Of a stretch of DNA of 64,000 nucleotides, positions 23,227-34,800 are shown piece after piece. Numbering within the stretch: the stretch's first letter is position 1; the number at the start of each line of letters is the position of its first letter. Below the pieces are notes generated by a model. It saw only the letters and a list, made by a program, of their open reading frames with translations. It did no database searches and was not told the DNA's origin. This stretch comes from Saksenaea vasiformis B4078 (Eukaryota; Mucoromycota; Mucoromycetes; Mucorales; Saksenaeaceae), in the NCBI GenBank assembly GCA_000697055.1, contig JNDT01002232.1, forward strand, positions 1-64,000, read 5' to 3'. The position numbers and the translations under genes are program-made.

Positions 23227-24561
23227 AGAGATAACTCAAGATAATCCTAAACAGAAGAAATAAAAATAAGATAAACTGGTGATAATTTTTTATTGCACAT
23301 CGATGCGAAGTATTTATACACACTGAATATTCTATGAGATTCTATGTAATGGAAGTTGCACGAAGTATCCATATACTTCTTGGAACCTGAGCGCAACTTC
23401 GACAACTTCTTGGAAGATTTCGGCAAACCGATTTTGCGTCACCTGGCGCAGACTGGGTCCGATAGAATCGAATCTGGAAACGCTGTCGTATATCGATATC
23501 CTGTTCATTACCAATCGGATCCGATCCTTCATTGTCTGCTCGTTATACCAATGACAGACTATTTATGTAATTGTACCATTGGCGCCTCTCGGACACAATT
23601 GAGTGAAAACTTTCACTCTTGCAATTATCGGTTTACAAGATGTCTCACTATCATTGTCCCGATCCTCTTTTAGAAAACTATATAGTAAGACTTCCTTGTA
23701 AAATAAAATTCTTCATCCAAACCTTGCTCACTTCTCCGGTCTCATCTTCTTTTGAAAAAGTCTTCATTCTTCACCACCGCAGTCTCTGGAGACGGTTGCT
23801 GATCCGGGAATTATTCGTTTATCGGAAGGAAAACATTGGTAACATTTGCCGTGAGGACTGGTTGTTCGCCACCGAACAATCAGCGTTCACACGTGAGCCA
23901 CTATCTGTGTTTTTTTCTTTTCCGTACTCTCTCTTCACTTGTATCATAACGTGCAATAAATAAAAAGCAATGATAACGAGAAGTCGATCCAATATCCTTG
24001 GTTGCAGCACCGCTATGCTATGTACTTATGATAAGGCCAGTTAAAGAGAAAACGGCTATAGTAGTGCTGTTTGAAGCATCAAAAGTTGCTGATGGTAAAT
24101 AAGGGTGCTTTGAAGACGAAATTGATGGCATCAGCACATATACGGTTTTTGGTTGATTTGTTAACAGCTTTGGCTTAATCAAGAGACTCATAGATATGCA
24201 CCAATTATATGTGGTTTAAGGTTGTCGTTGGCGAATGTAAAGGTCAAATGGAGGGATACCATGCTCATTTGCACCCTTCTGTCGTGTCTGTGATATATTC
24301 ATATCGCTGTCTCAATACGGTAGGCTCAATCTCCGGTAACATAAATACAGACGTAGCTCATAATTAATTCTTGGTCTAACTTCTACCCGAATAAACGACA
24401 CGCCTCAGTCTCACTGTACTTGCCACTTTCAGTCACGACACAGCGCTTTCTCGTAGCACAGCTACAGTTTGGACGACGCTGCTTACGTGGACATGAGTCG
24501 AATTAAGTCGAAGGAAAAGTACAACGTGCTGATTAACTAACTATTGAAAGTAATGAATAAA

Positions 24562-24876
24562 CTACCTTGGTAGGAAGTGCCGTCCGCATGGAGTGGCAAG
24601 TGCTTTTATTAAAATATATTTCGCGCCCATAATCCCAGATTCTCGTAGATTCGCGTCCAGTATCGTCTCTATCCTTGCCACCAGAAATTGGCGGTTTTTC
24701 TCCTTCCCATAGCAAAAAGTGTTTAGAAAGTTCTTTAATCGATAGCGACGTTGCAGTTCTAGAGAGAAACGTGCTTCCCACTCCCCGGTTGGGATGGTCA
24801 AACCATGGTCATCCAAAAAGTCCACCAGACGCGGTAAATAATGTTTTCTTGTAGCTGCAACGAACAAATAATTCAC
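24562..24876 (-). other. Coding-like open frame, unidentified
   Basis: A 104-codon frame with an ATG and basic, helical composition (RKHYLPRLVDFLDDHGLTIP). No domain is recognised, and there is no clear continuation upstream or downstream. It could be a small gene or an exon relic. Confidence 0.22.
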
Positions 24877-25280
24877 TCATATTTACATTGCTGCTCAGTC
24901 CCTCGCTAAGATCTAGTTAGTATATCGGCGGCAATTGAATATAAAAATTCAAAAAAGGGAAACTAGTATGCATGTCGGTGTTAAGTTGGTGGTGAGACCT
25001 ACAAGAAAGTGATGTTGGATGCATACGCGTAAAGGATTCCGATCATTTTTCTTTTTTCCTCATGTCATCAGCTGTTCCCATTCATCACGACATCAAACAA
25101 GTTATTATCTTCTCTCGGTGCGAAAAAGAGTCAGGGCCTGTCTCTGGCACTGGAACTCAATCCCCGGAAAAAAAACTAAGTCACTAGTTTCCAGGGTAGC
25201 AGAAAATTTTTTTGTAAAAGCCTGCGTCTATAAAAAGGAAAACACCAAGACAGGTGTCCCACATCTTTCCTTTATTTTTC

Positions 25281-25475
25281 TTACTTGAACGGATATGATG
25301 TAAGGTAAATAGCGATTTCATTTCTATCTGCGTTGGAAAAAAGGGAAGGTATCCTCATTGAAGGATGAGATATAAGCTGGCACCAGTCCGAACACATGAA
25401 TGAAGGACAACCACTTCCTCGGATGTCTTCTATACGCAACTTTGGGCATCCCTGACAATGAATCATACCTTCCAT
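25281..25475 (-). CDS. Possible Cys-rich small protein, 64 aa
   Basis: An open frame from ATG 25475 to TAA near 25281, divergent from the DUF1308 gene 160 nt away. It has five cysteines in the first half (HCQGCPKLR, GCPSFMCSDWC), which could bind metal. The family is unrecognised and the length is close to chance. I keep it because of the clustered cysteines and the divergent-promoter position. Confidence 0.25.
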   Translation of the reverse strand: MEGMIHCQGCPKLRIEDIRGSGCPSFMCSDWCQLISHPSMRIPSLFSNADRNEIAIYLTSYPFK

Positions 25476-25633
25476 TTTTCTACGCTATGAGCAAAGGAAA
25501 CGAAGAAAACCGATAATCTAATATGGCCATCTATTCTTTAGGTTTGTGTGGTTTACTGCGGCGACTCTTGCTAGTTTTTTACTATATAATAAAAATTTTT
25601 TCTTCACTCAAATTACTTGCCTGTCTTTTATCC

Positions 25634-27076
25634 ATGTCTGCTAGTGATGATGAGGCAACGGATGCCGAGCTTCTTTTGGCAGTGGAACAACTACATAAAC
25701 GATGCCAATCGATTAAGAGCGATTGTAGAGAACGTTTAGCACATATTGAAGGGTTATATCGGCTTACACAATCCCTTACGGCAGAGACCAATTTTTTAGA
25801 AAGGGTAAAACAAACGAAACCTTTTGGAGAAGAGGCCATCTCAATGCGGTTTTATTATTAGTTACTCGAAGATCCTTCACAGATTAAAAAAGAGTATGTC
25901 CAAAGTACCAACCTCAGTTACCTGGAAGCGGTTCATGAAGCTTTGATGGGGATCGGATCAGTCGACGAGGTCATGCGCCCAATGGCTGTGCCTCCTTTAT
26001 CGGGTGTATGGATGCCACGGGCTGCGATGTTGCGCGAACATACGGTCAAGGTGGACCTTGTGGCTGAGCAGGGTTTGGTGTGGATTAAGGTCATCGCACG
26101 TAATATAAAAGCGTTACGTCATGATATGGCAGGGCTCGAACTATCTGACTCGGATGATTTCACAGAGGAGGAGGAGGAAGAGGCGGAGGAGAAGGAGCAG
26201 GTAGCAGGATGGGGTATGACGGACCAAAGCGGATTTGATCAGCTGCCTATCTTCAAAAAAGCACGCGAGTACCTGCGTAGTGCCGAGGCGAATCAAGTCC
26301 ACTTTCAAACGCCTGTTGTCGTCTTTGCGTTTATGCGTATCCGACCAAACGAAGATATCTTTGTGCAGCGTATCATGGATCACTTGAAAGAGATGGGCAT
26401 CGTTGTTTATCTGCAAGGCGAGGGTGAACTTCGGGCGTGCTATGCGGACAGGGTAAAGAGAGGGGGCTTGACGACGAGTAAGCTGAACCTAGACGTCAGT
26501 ACAGTGATGGCGTTAATTTCAGAGATGTCCCATCACGTGTGTCTGCCAGAGCAAGTATCAGGAGAGCCGCTTAAAATACAGGCTGCTCATGAAGCGGAAT
26601 CACCAGTTTTGCCGGGTTTACGACGGATTTTAGACAACAAACAATTGTATATTGTGCGGAGCGCATATGACCGGTTGAAAAACATTGTCGACGTAGTGGG
26701 CGGTCCGAAAGAAAAAGCGCGGTTTGCTTATCTCTTCCAGCAGGAGCTCCAGGAAGAAATCCCTTTTGACCAAGCATTATGGACAACGATGCCGTCACTA
26801 AAAATTGAAATGGTCCCTGATGCGACATCGGAACGGTTCCGTCAACTGCTAGAGCCGCCTGCTCAGCGCGCCAAGTTAAACAACGGACGGAAGATCCGCA
26901 GTCGGTTTTCTGCGTTCCACGCCATTATTTTTGGAAGTGGTGACCATTATCAGATGACCACCATCACCGCCATCCAATGGATGGAAACCGCTCTGACGGA
27001 TGCAGGTGTGACAGGTGTAGCCCTCGTCTGCCACGAACCGCGCTCGTTAGCAGAACAAAAGATGCACATTTCATAG
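25634..27076 (+). CDS. DUF1308 protein (C7orf25/UPF0415 family)
   Basis: An orthologue-like match to the animal C7orf25 proteins, whose biochemical role is not established. Two exons (25634-25804, 25862-27076) with a 57-nt phase-0 intron give 461 aa; the human protein is about 420. Shared blocks recognisable by eye are QSTNLSYLEAVHEAL, GLVWIKVIARNIKALRHDM, VVVFAFMR, LKEMGIVVYLQGE, LNLDVSTVMALISEMSH, NIVDVVGGPKEKAR, AIIFGSGDHYQMTTITA and the end motif CHEPRSLAEQK. A fungal acidic insert (FTEEEEEEAEEKEQ) sits near residue 140. The start at 25634 (MSASDDEA) is preferred over the in-frame ATG at 25523, because it matches the family N-terminus and the upstream 37 codons are hydrophobic and probably 5' leader. 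Confidence 0.88.
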
Positions 27077-28122
27077 AAAATAACTCTGCGGAGTGTTTCA
27101 TGCACGTCATAGTAACTTTTTTGTGTCCCAATCCATCACAACACCATTCCAATCCAAAAGCTTAATCTTGCACTTGAAGGGGAAAATCACATTGCAAGTA
27201 CTACCATGAAACTGAGACATTACTATTTATTGGAAATGATGATGATGATGATGATCATCGTGCTATTTTCTTAAGCATCTCATTTGAAGAGCATGAATTC
27301 TAATTTATCGTTTGCTATCTAATGGTTACGCATTGATGGCGCACTATCTGTTTCATGCGTTAGGCAAAGGGTGCCATGTTAACGGAACTTTAGTCATTCA
27401 GGACATGACCCCATCATCCGTCGCATGTCACCATGGTCATGAGCTTAAAAAAAACAAGAAAAGAAAGAAGAATAAGCATACATAGTCCATTTGTTCTTTT
27501 TCCTTTCTTTCTTTGTTAAGGTTGCTAGCACTGCTTGTTTCTCTAAATTTGAGACGAAGAATTCCCTACAGCCGTTTAGACAAAGTACAAACCTTTGATT
27601 TTAAATTCCGAACAGCCCAAGTTAGCTCTTTGCTTGGTTTTGAAACGTTATACTTCTTGAGTGGAGAATGAAAATTCTGCTTTTCTGTCCGGGTGTATTT
27701 ATTTTCGTGTATGACAAAAGGTTCCTTGGCAATGGTTCTTTCTCTCTCTCTCTCTGCAATATGAGAATTCCTTGCGTTTTCCTTTATATGCGTCATCAAT
27801 AGATAAAGACGGAAATAGCGTGATCGAGTTGCAGCAGCCTGACTGAAATAGACTATTTCATTGGAAAAAAGAATTAAGCAACATAAAAGAGAATATTTAT
27901 TTATTTATACTTTTCCCAAAGAAAAAACCTTTAGATCCAATTATATAGCCAAGTCATTGCAATGCCAAAACGATACCAACGAGAAAAATTATATATAGAT
28001 CACAAAAGAAAGAAAGAAAAAAAGGGGGGAGAAAGGGAAAGGTCGGGGAAGGGAAAAGAGCAGGGGAAACACTCAAGTTACATGAACGGCGCCTAGCGCA
28101 GTTCCTGAGAGGCTTTGATGCC

Positions 28123-28153
<31 letters not shown>

Positions 28154-28242
28154 AACAGATAGAAGGAGAAAGAAGCCTATGATACATTATGTATAAAAAA
28201 GGGGCGGGAATCATATATAAGGAATTGCAGCGACGGTGGTTG
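27077..28242. other. Spacer with short repeats
   Basis: The 3' regions of two converging genes. It contains a (GAT)n run at 27235-27255 and a (GA)n run at 28122-28149. A 77-codon minus-strand frame at 27566-27799 is interrupted in composition by a GA repeat and is not called. Confidence 0.5.
28122..28149. repeat. (GA)n microsatellite
   Basis: A nearly pure GA run in the 3' region of the small minus-strand gene. Confidence 0.85.
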
Positions 28243-28521
28243 TCATGGTAAGATTGGAAAGGCTTCGAGATCATCAGGCTGCATAAGCTCGTGGTCTTGT
28301 TCTTCTTCTTCTTCTTCGTCTTCTTTCAATACGTGAATGGTCCATTGAGAGGGATGAACACCGTTTCGAGGACAGGATTCCTGCTCGTTTTATGTGAGTG
28401 AATCAATAATAATTTAAGATTTTTTGTGTATCTATAGATGATCTGCTTGTACCTGATGTTGAGGAAGCCAGCTTCCACATAGTTCACATGTAGCAGGTAC
28501 AATGAGTGCTGGTGAATACAT
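28243..28521 (-). CDS. 68-aa zinc-finger-like protein (C2HC)
   Basis: A two-exon small gene: 28453-28521 (ATG at 28521) and 28243-28380, separated by a 72-nt GT-AG intron in phase 0. The joined exons give 68 residues. The N-terminal half carries CELCGSWLPQHQESCP, a C-x2-C-x6-H-x4-C array that looks like a C2HC zinc finger; the intron falls inside it, between His and the last Cys. The C-terminal half is acidic (KEDEEEEEEQDHE). A CT-rich leader precedes the ATG, as for other genes here. I do not recognise a named family. A nuclear or nucleic-acid/protein-binding adaptor is plausible. The finger forms only when the two exons are joined, which supports the model. Confidence 0.6.
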
Positions 28522-30093
28522 TGAGGGAAAGTGAAAAGGAATAAAAAGAGAAAAAGAAAATGTTCGTGAGGAAAGAAGAAAACGTGTGAGAGTGTGTGAA
28601 GCTGGGCTTTTTAAAAAGATCTTGTCAAGGTGTCAATTTTGGACCGTATCACAACTTAAAAAAAATATTCATGTGGCCCTCTTTTTCTTGTTTTCTTTCT
28701 CTTTCCCTCTCTCTTTACCTTACTTCTCTCTTATCCTTCCCTTTCTGTTTACCTATCTTAATTCCATCAAGATAAATCTTTCTTCATGTTGGCATAGTGA
28801 TAAACAGTTTACCCTATTCAGAGGAAAAAAAAAAGGGGTCGTAATCTGCAGTATTGATTATAATTTAAGCTGACTGAATCGTGTATTTGTTTGCATGTTG
28901 TGTAGGGTGCGTGTGTGAGATTAAAGCAAATGAGAATGTACGCGCACGCAACCTTGGTAAAATTTGTGTATGTTCACGTTGTGACTAACGTTACACACAC
29001 AAGTCAAATTGCTTCTCATCTCAAAGTAAAATACCCGTTCTAGCTCATGACGAGATTTGTTTGTATTTGTTCAAGTGGTCAATCAGCTGGAAAAGAATGA
29101 TCATTCCATCACATGAGATTTGTTACCACCCAAACTATGGCTAAGCAAAAAGAAAAAAGCCATTACTATGTACAGCTGATATAAAAAGTCCAACTTTTTG
29201 AAAAATAATAAAATAGATGGTGATATTTAGACCACCATGGAAACTGCGAAAGTCGGAAGAAAAAAAAGTGTTTATGGATGATGTCAACTCTTCTCAAAAT
29301 ATAGTGTGATCCTCTGCACAGATGGCGTAACAGCTTCACCATCACAGATTCTGTAGATGAAGCAGAAGAGGTTCGACAAGTGAAGAATAAGGGAAAAGAA
29401 ACAGAGAAAAAACGTGATGTAATGGTGCATAGTATTTTTAAAAGAAAAAAAAGTTATGTGCTAACGACATGTTAATAAACAGCATGACTTTTCTTTTTCT
29501 TTCTCATTAGTAGTAGTAGTAGTAGTACCTTACGATAATTCATTATCTAACCAAACGGAAATATATAATTACCATGGTTTGGATAAAAGTAGGAACACGT
29601 TACACTCAGGGCTTGTGTTATACACATAGAGGTAAGGGAAAGGAGTTATTCGGATCGACTCGCATGATCTGCAAAAAGGTAAACAGGCGATATTCGGAAG
29701 CGAAAAAAAGGGTTACAGCCCCAACTTTCGGTAGCATGATTTCAGCCGAGGAAGGAAAAAAGTTATGAAGAAATCACAAAGATGAGTCAGTAAGTATCTG
29801 CATAATCGATGGCGTTTATGATTTATACGCAGTTATCTCTTTCTTTAGTTTTATCGTTCCGGAAGATCAGTTTCTGATTGAGTAAGCGACAAATGGATGT
29901 GCGTAGCACATAACATAACTGAAGCACGGACAGAGTAACTAAAAACAGAAACGCACACCAAATCGACATCTGTTTTAATCTCAGTTCCCAAGTTAGTGAA
30001 ATTCACATGGTCAACGCGCTCCACGTTTGTGATTCATTTATGTATATATACTCGGAACAATGCTAAATTTTCTCAAAAGATTAACGATCCATC
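28522..30093. other. Divergent intergenic region
   Basis: Upstream regions of the small zinc-finger-like gene (-) and the acyl-CoA synthetase (+). It contains CT-rich tracts and a (TAG)n run at 29508-29526. A 64-codon plus frame at 29574 is not protein-like. Nothing else is seen. Confidence 0.55.
30043..30050 (+). promoter_or_regulatory. TATA-like box of acyl-CoA synthetase gene
   Basis: TATATATA lies 44 nt before the ATG at 30094, which would give a very short leader. A plausible core promoter by position only. Confidence 0.3.
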
Positions 30094-32436
30094 ATGAAAA
30101 ACTTTGCAATTGAAGTCGGAGGAGAACAACCTAATGGAGGACGCATCAGACGATCTGCTCTTACAGAAGAAGAAGGCTTGGTTAGGGTTCCTAGTAAGAA
30201 TGTCCACACCTTGTACGATGTACTTCAAAACAGCGTGAAGAAGTATGGTGATTTCGAAGCCTTTGGCTACCGAAATGTTGAACGAATTATTGAGGAAGAA
30301 AAAGAAGTAACCAAGTACATTGATGGTGCCGAGACAAAGCAGAAGAAAGTGTGGAAGTACTTCCAGTTGTCGAAATACAATTTCATCACCTACAACGAAG
30401 CCTCGGAACGAGTACATCATATTGGCGCAGGGTTTGCTCGACTTGGTCTCAAGGAAAAAGCAAAGGTCGAGATCTTTGCAGCAACAAAGTAACTACTACC
30501 ACCACCACTGCTACTATAGCACGCAATTGATTCACAACGAATTCTTTAGTATGCATTGGCTTTTAACTGCACATGGTCTCTTTACTCAGAACATGACTAT
30601 CGTCACCGCCTATGAGACTTTGGGTGAAGAAGGTTTACTGCATTCAATGAACGAGACGGAGGTGGAGGCTATTTTCACTTCGGCGGATCTATTGCCAGTA
30701 GTAAGCAAGATTGTTAACCGATGTCCCTCGCTACGATTTGTCATCTATGGTGGTGAAGCAAAGCCGGAAGTGGTGGCACAGGCCAAGGGTGGATGGGTGC
30801 GTAGTGTGCTTTCTATCGACGAGTTGGTGCAGATTGGTATCGATAATCCAAAGGAACCACGGACTCCTGAGCCCGAAGATCTGTGTTGCATTATGTACAC
30901 TTCTGGTAGCACCGGTAATCCAAAAGGTGTGATGCTATCCCACAAGAATCTTGTTGCTGGTGGTAAGTCGCAATGGAGGTATATACATCTGCCTCCCCCT
31001 AAAACTTATACTATGCCATGTCTAGTCGCATCTTGTACAGCGCTACTTGGAGATTATGTCGGAACGGACGACTGTATGTTGGCCTATCTACCACTTGCCC
31101 ACGTGTTGGAATTTATCGTAGAGAATTGCTGTATCTACTGGGGCGTTTGTCTCGGCTATGGATCTCCCAGGACGCTAACCGATGCTTCTGTTCGAAACTG
31201 CAATGGTGACATGAAAGAGCTCCGTCCAACGTTGATGACGGGTGTACCAGCTGTATGGGAATCCATCCGAAAATCCATCCTGGCCAAGGTGAATGCCACT
31301 TCTCCAGCAGCACAGAAACTGTTTTATACTGCATTTGCTACCAAAGCATGGCTTTGTGAACGTGGTCTCCCTTCACCTGTGTTGGATCGTGTAGTATTTA
31401 ACAAGATCAAGGAGCAAGTGGGCGGCCGTCTTCGCTATGCTATTTCAGGCGGCGCTCCCCTCGCAATTGAAACACAAAGATTCTTGTGCGTCACTGTCGC
31501 TCATATCATTATTGGCTTTGGTATGACAGAAAGTAAGTTACTGAAGGAATAGAAGAAGAAGGAAAAAAGAACAGGCAACTCATTTTTTGTTGCTCCAATT
31601 AGGCTGCGGGTAAGCGATCATAATGGACTTAAAAGGGGAAGTATTATTTTTTTTCTAAAACGTACGTACATTACCTAGTATGTGTACGCTCAGTTCTCCG
31701 GAGCAATATGGATACGGTCACGTCGGCGGGCCAACCCCTTGTTGTGAAATCAAGTTGGTGGATGTTCCAGAAGCAAATTACTTTTCGACCAATGCTAAGC
31801 CACAAGGTGAAGTGTGGGTCCGTGGACCAGCCGTGACAAAAGGTTACTGGAAGCGTGAAGATGTCACAAAAGAGACAATCAACGAGGACGGCTGGCTTCA
31901 AACGGGTGATATCGCAGAGATCAACGAGGATGGAACCTATACCATTATTGACCGAAAAAAGAACTTGGTGAAGTTGAGCAATGGCGAGTATATCGCCCTG
32001 GAAAAGTTGGAATCCGTCTATAAGAGTTGCCTTTGCGTTAGTAACGTATGTGTTTATGCCGACTCCTTGATGCCGAGACCAGTAGCGCTGGTGGTGCCGT
32101 TGGAGAGCGCAGTACGCAAACTAGCAAAGGCGAAAGACGTTAAAGAAAAAGATTGGGAGAAACTCTGTGCGAATGCGACAGTAAAGAAGGCAGTGTTGGC
32201 TGCCATGTTAGAAGCGGCAAAAGAAGCTAACTTGAAACCAGCCGAGCTGTTGTTTGATATCCACTTGTGCTCAGCAGAATGGACAGTAGAAGGAGTAAGT
32301 GTTTCTTTTTCTTTCTCTTTCAAATCGATCAGCTGATGTATGCTAACAATTGCTTCAGGGATTATTAACTGCCGCCCAGAAGATCAAGCGTCATGATATC
32401 AACAAACAATACAAAAACCAATTAGATGCTCTGTAA
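30094..32436 (+). CDS. Long-chain fatty acyl-CoA synthetase (ACSL/Faa type)
   Basis: Activates long-chain fatty acids to acyl-CoA (fatty acid + ATP + CoA) for lipid synthesis and beta-oxidation. Six exons (30094-30488, 30550-30962, 31026-31532, 31603-31609, 31679-32294, 32359-32436) join in phase to 671 aa, usual for yeast Faa proteins. AMP-binding P-loop YTSGSTGNPKGVM (about residues 247-259); LAYLPLAHVLEF; adenylation motif GMTESCGM; TGDIAEI and IDRKKNLVKLSNGEYIALEK (fatty-acyl-CoA synthetase signature, near residue 530). Exon 4 is only 7 nt and encodes most of the ESCG motif; without it the frame is lost. All signature residues are present, so the enzyme should be active. No peroxisomal SKL end (it ends LDAL), so ER, lipid droplet or plasma membrane is more likely. 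Confidence 0.95.
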
Positions 32437-33761
32437 GCCACAATGGCTTCTCCTGTACCAGCTACTTACCCAACGACATAGAAACTCCCGACAAGTGGTC
32501 TAAAGCTTATTCCCTTATATAAACAAACAGAACGGTAGAAAAAAAAATTCAGTAAGACCCTGTGTTGATCACGGATTCTAGAATAAAGATCATCAGCATC
32601 ATGAAACAATACCAACTTGGGCTTTTCTAGGTGGAAATGCCTGTATTGGCGATGACCGACAAGGTTCATATTCCCCAAAGTTGTGCCACCACTTCGTTTC
32701 AGATTCCCACTGCTGTAGTACAAAATGAAGCTGTCCTTCCTGATCTTATCACTGTTTCTAGCAAAACATTGGATGTGTTACGGAGAGCAAAAAGAAAAAA
32801 AAAGAGGAAAAAAATTAATTAAGTTCGGTTTGACGACACTTACCAATATATGTTTGTTGATCTCACATTTTTTGCCTAGCCATTACTGGCCACCACACCG
32901 TGAAGTTCCTTTCATCAGCAAATGATGGCTGATTCTGCAAACAGTGAGCCAATATATAGCTGGAAATCTCGTACAACCTTTGCTGTCTTTCGAATGTCCT
33001 CGTCAACGCCAGGATTATTATTGCAAGCATTGTACGGGCGCAGCTGTTCGCTTCCCTTTTCGGATTGAGGCGACGTTCCTGTGCCCATTTTTGTTGCAAG
33101 ATGGCGGCGGATGACCCTTTCGAGGTGCGACTTGTTTAATCTTCCGATCTTCTTGTAAGGAACTGGCGAACACAATGGATGAGCGAAAGCTATACTTGGT
33201 GCAATACCTTCGGCTTGATACATCAACCTAACCATCTCGGTTGAGAAAGACACTTGGACGGCCTTATCAAGATCACCCTATGCTTTCTGTTTTCTTTCCA
33301 ATTTTCTGCACTTATTGAGTGGAAGCGTCTATTTTTAGCCACCACTGTGGAAGACATAACTATAGTTGGTAGACAACTTTAACCAGAAGGGTTCTTGTAG
33401 CTCATCGCCCGAGCTGCCTTCTTCAATTTTCTTTTTGCAAGGACCACTCATACGAAGAATCAGAGAATACCATACGCGCGGCTTTCTTGATCCATCCTGC
33501 TCTAAAGAAGCGCTGATTTCAACTTTGTGTTTAAAAGTCTTGCTCTTTCGTACATGTATGGATATTTACAGTCCGTAGTGAAGTTAGCAAACAGTGCAGA
33601 GGTGCTAGTATAAAACGATCTGCATATTTCTCCTTGTATTTCATTCTATGATCTGGTTCATAGAACAGAAAGGTACACAACATAAACGCAACATTGTATC
33701 AAGGGCCAGCCGTTACTATGTATTAATGATCATTAAGAAGAAGAAAAGAACGCTTTTACTG
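32437..33761. other. Spacer, no supported gene
   Basis: The 3' region of the acyl-CoA synthetase gene, then AT-rich sequence. One minus-strand frame (32915-33253, including HLERVIRRHLATKMGTGTSP) has coding-like composition but no domain or splice context. It may be a relic. Confidence 0.45.
32582..32587 (+). terminator. Poly(A) signal AATAAA
   Basis: AATAAA 146 nt after the acyl-CoA synthetase stop, a canonical cleavage/polyadenylation hexamer. Use is inferred. Confidence 0.35.
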
Positions 33762-34800
33762 CTATTGTGTATGCGGTTTGTCTGAAGTGGTGAAGTCACT
33801 GGTGGGAGTAGTCGCTGAGTACATATAGCCAGTTGGTGTTTCCACTTCGATACGTGACATGGTTCTTTGAGGCGGTAATGTTGTCATTGGATAGGTTGTA
33901 GGTGGTAATGCACGAGCAACCCTAGGCGGCGGTGTTCTCTGATAGTACATAGGTGGACTGTATGTATTTTCATACGGCCCATTATCAACGTGATGCGTTG
34001 GTTCTGCAAACACGTCGTTAAATTCCTGGAGTCGATCTGTTTGCCGTCGCTTTTTTCGTCGCAAAAGCAATATAATGCCCATTGCCTAAATCAAAAATTA
34101 TTAATTGAGCAAATGAGCACATCTTTTTCTTTTTTTTTTGTACCAGGCCAATAAGAACAACGCCAGCAGCAGCAACGCCGGCGATCTGTGGCGCGCCGAA
34201 GGACGAATTGCTCATATGTCCTGATCCATCCGTGTTTGTCGCTGTGGTTGCTGATGAAGAGGTAGTAAAAGATGTAGTAGTCGTTTTTGAAGTGGTCGTA
34301 GTAGTAGTTGTGTTTGCTGTCGTTGTCGGTGGCGTCGTAGATGTGGTTGTTGTCGTCGTTGTCGAGGAAGCAGCCGTTGTTGTTGGTGGGACCGTTGTTG
34401 TCGTCGCTGCTGTTGTTGATGATGGCGTCGGCATGGCAGTGCTTTTGGATCCAAGCATGATGTAGATGGGAACAGAAGCCCTTTCAGATGGTACACCGTT
34501 TGCTTGCACGACAATGTAGTTACCACTTCCACTAGGGGCATCTTTCGGTATATAGGCAGACGTCGATGTCTGGGATGCATCCAGGTTTTGTGCTATCACC
34601 GCTATTGTTGTCAGAGATGCTTCATTTGGTCCCCTTGCGAGCTCAATATTGATCGTTTTCGCCGTAGAAGGCACACCAGACCATGTTACCAGCACATGGG
34701 TGCCTGCAAAGATAGGTGTATGAGACCATGGCAGGCCAATGGAAAGCGCTACCACCGAAACGTTGAAAAAAACGTAAGTGAGCAGGAAAGTAAGGATCAT
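33762..34800 (-). CDS. Ser/Thr-rich single-pass surface protein, Wsc/KRE9-like
   Basis: Two exons (34144-34800, 33762-34085) give 326 aa. Signal peptide MILTFLLTYVFFNVSVVALS. A beta-rich domain (about residues 20-130) has the pattern of KRE9/KNH-type Ser-Thr-rich domains (GTHVLVTWSG, AYIPKDAPSGSGNYIVVQAN). A near-pure Thr/Ser tract follows (about 135-195), probably O-mannosylated. One membrane span (GVAAAGVVLIGLAMGIILLL) is followed by RRKKRR and a cytosolic tail of about 95 residues rich in Pro and Thr. The order resembles fungal wall-stress sensors (Wsc/Mid2 type) rather than GPI proteins, since the cytosolic tail is long. A sensor role is inference. The intron interrupts the membrane span exactly between exon-encoded halves. 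The ATG at 34800 directly begins the signal peptide. Confidence 0.75.

Larger units (their letters stand above)
19668..25280. other. Gene-poor 5.6 kb region
   Basis: No intact gene is supportable. Patches of protein-like sequence exist at 22655-23029 (minus), about 23093-23240 (plus, bounded by splice-like sites) and 24562-24876 (minus), but none extends to a full model or shows a known domain. The pattern suggests old decayed genes. No repeat family, tRNA or rRNA was recognised. Confidence 0.45.

Noticed and set aside
25523..25633. Upstream in-frame ATG adding 37 residues to the DUF1308 protein
   Set aside because: The extra residues are hydrophobic and AT-driven, while the ATG at 25634 matches the family start.
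27566..27799. 77-codon minus-strand frame
   Set aside because: It includes a GA microsatellite read as Glu/Arg and has no other support.
34208..34465. Val-rich plus-strand frame
   Set aside because: It is the antisense of the Thr/Ser stalk of the minus-strand surface protein (ACN codons read as GTN-type).
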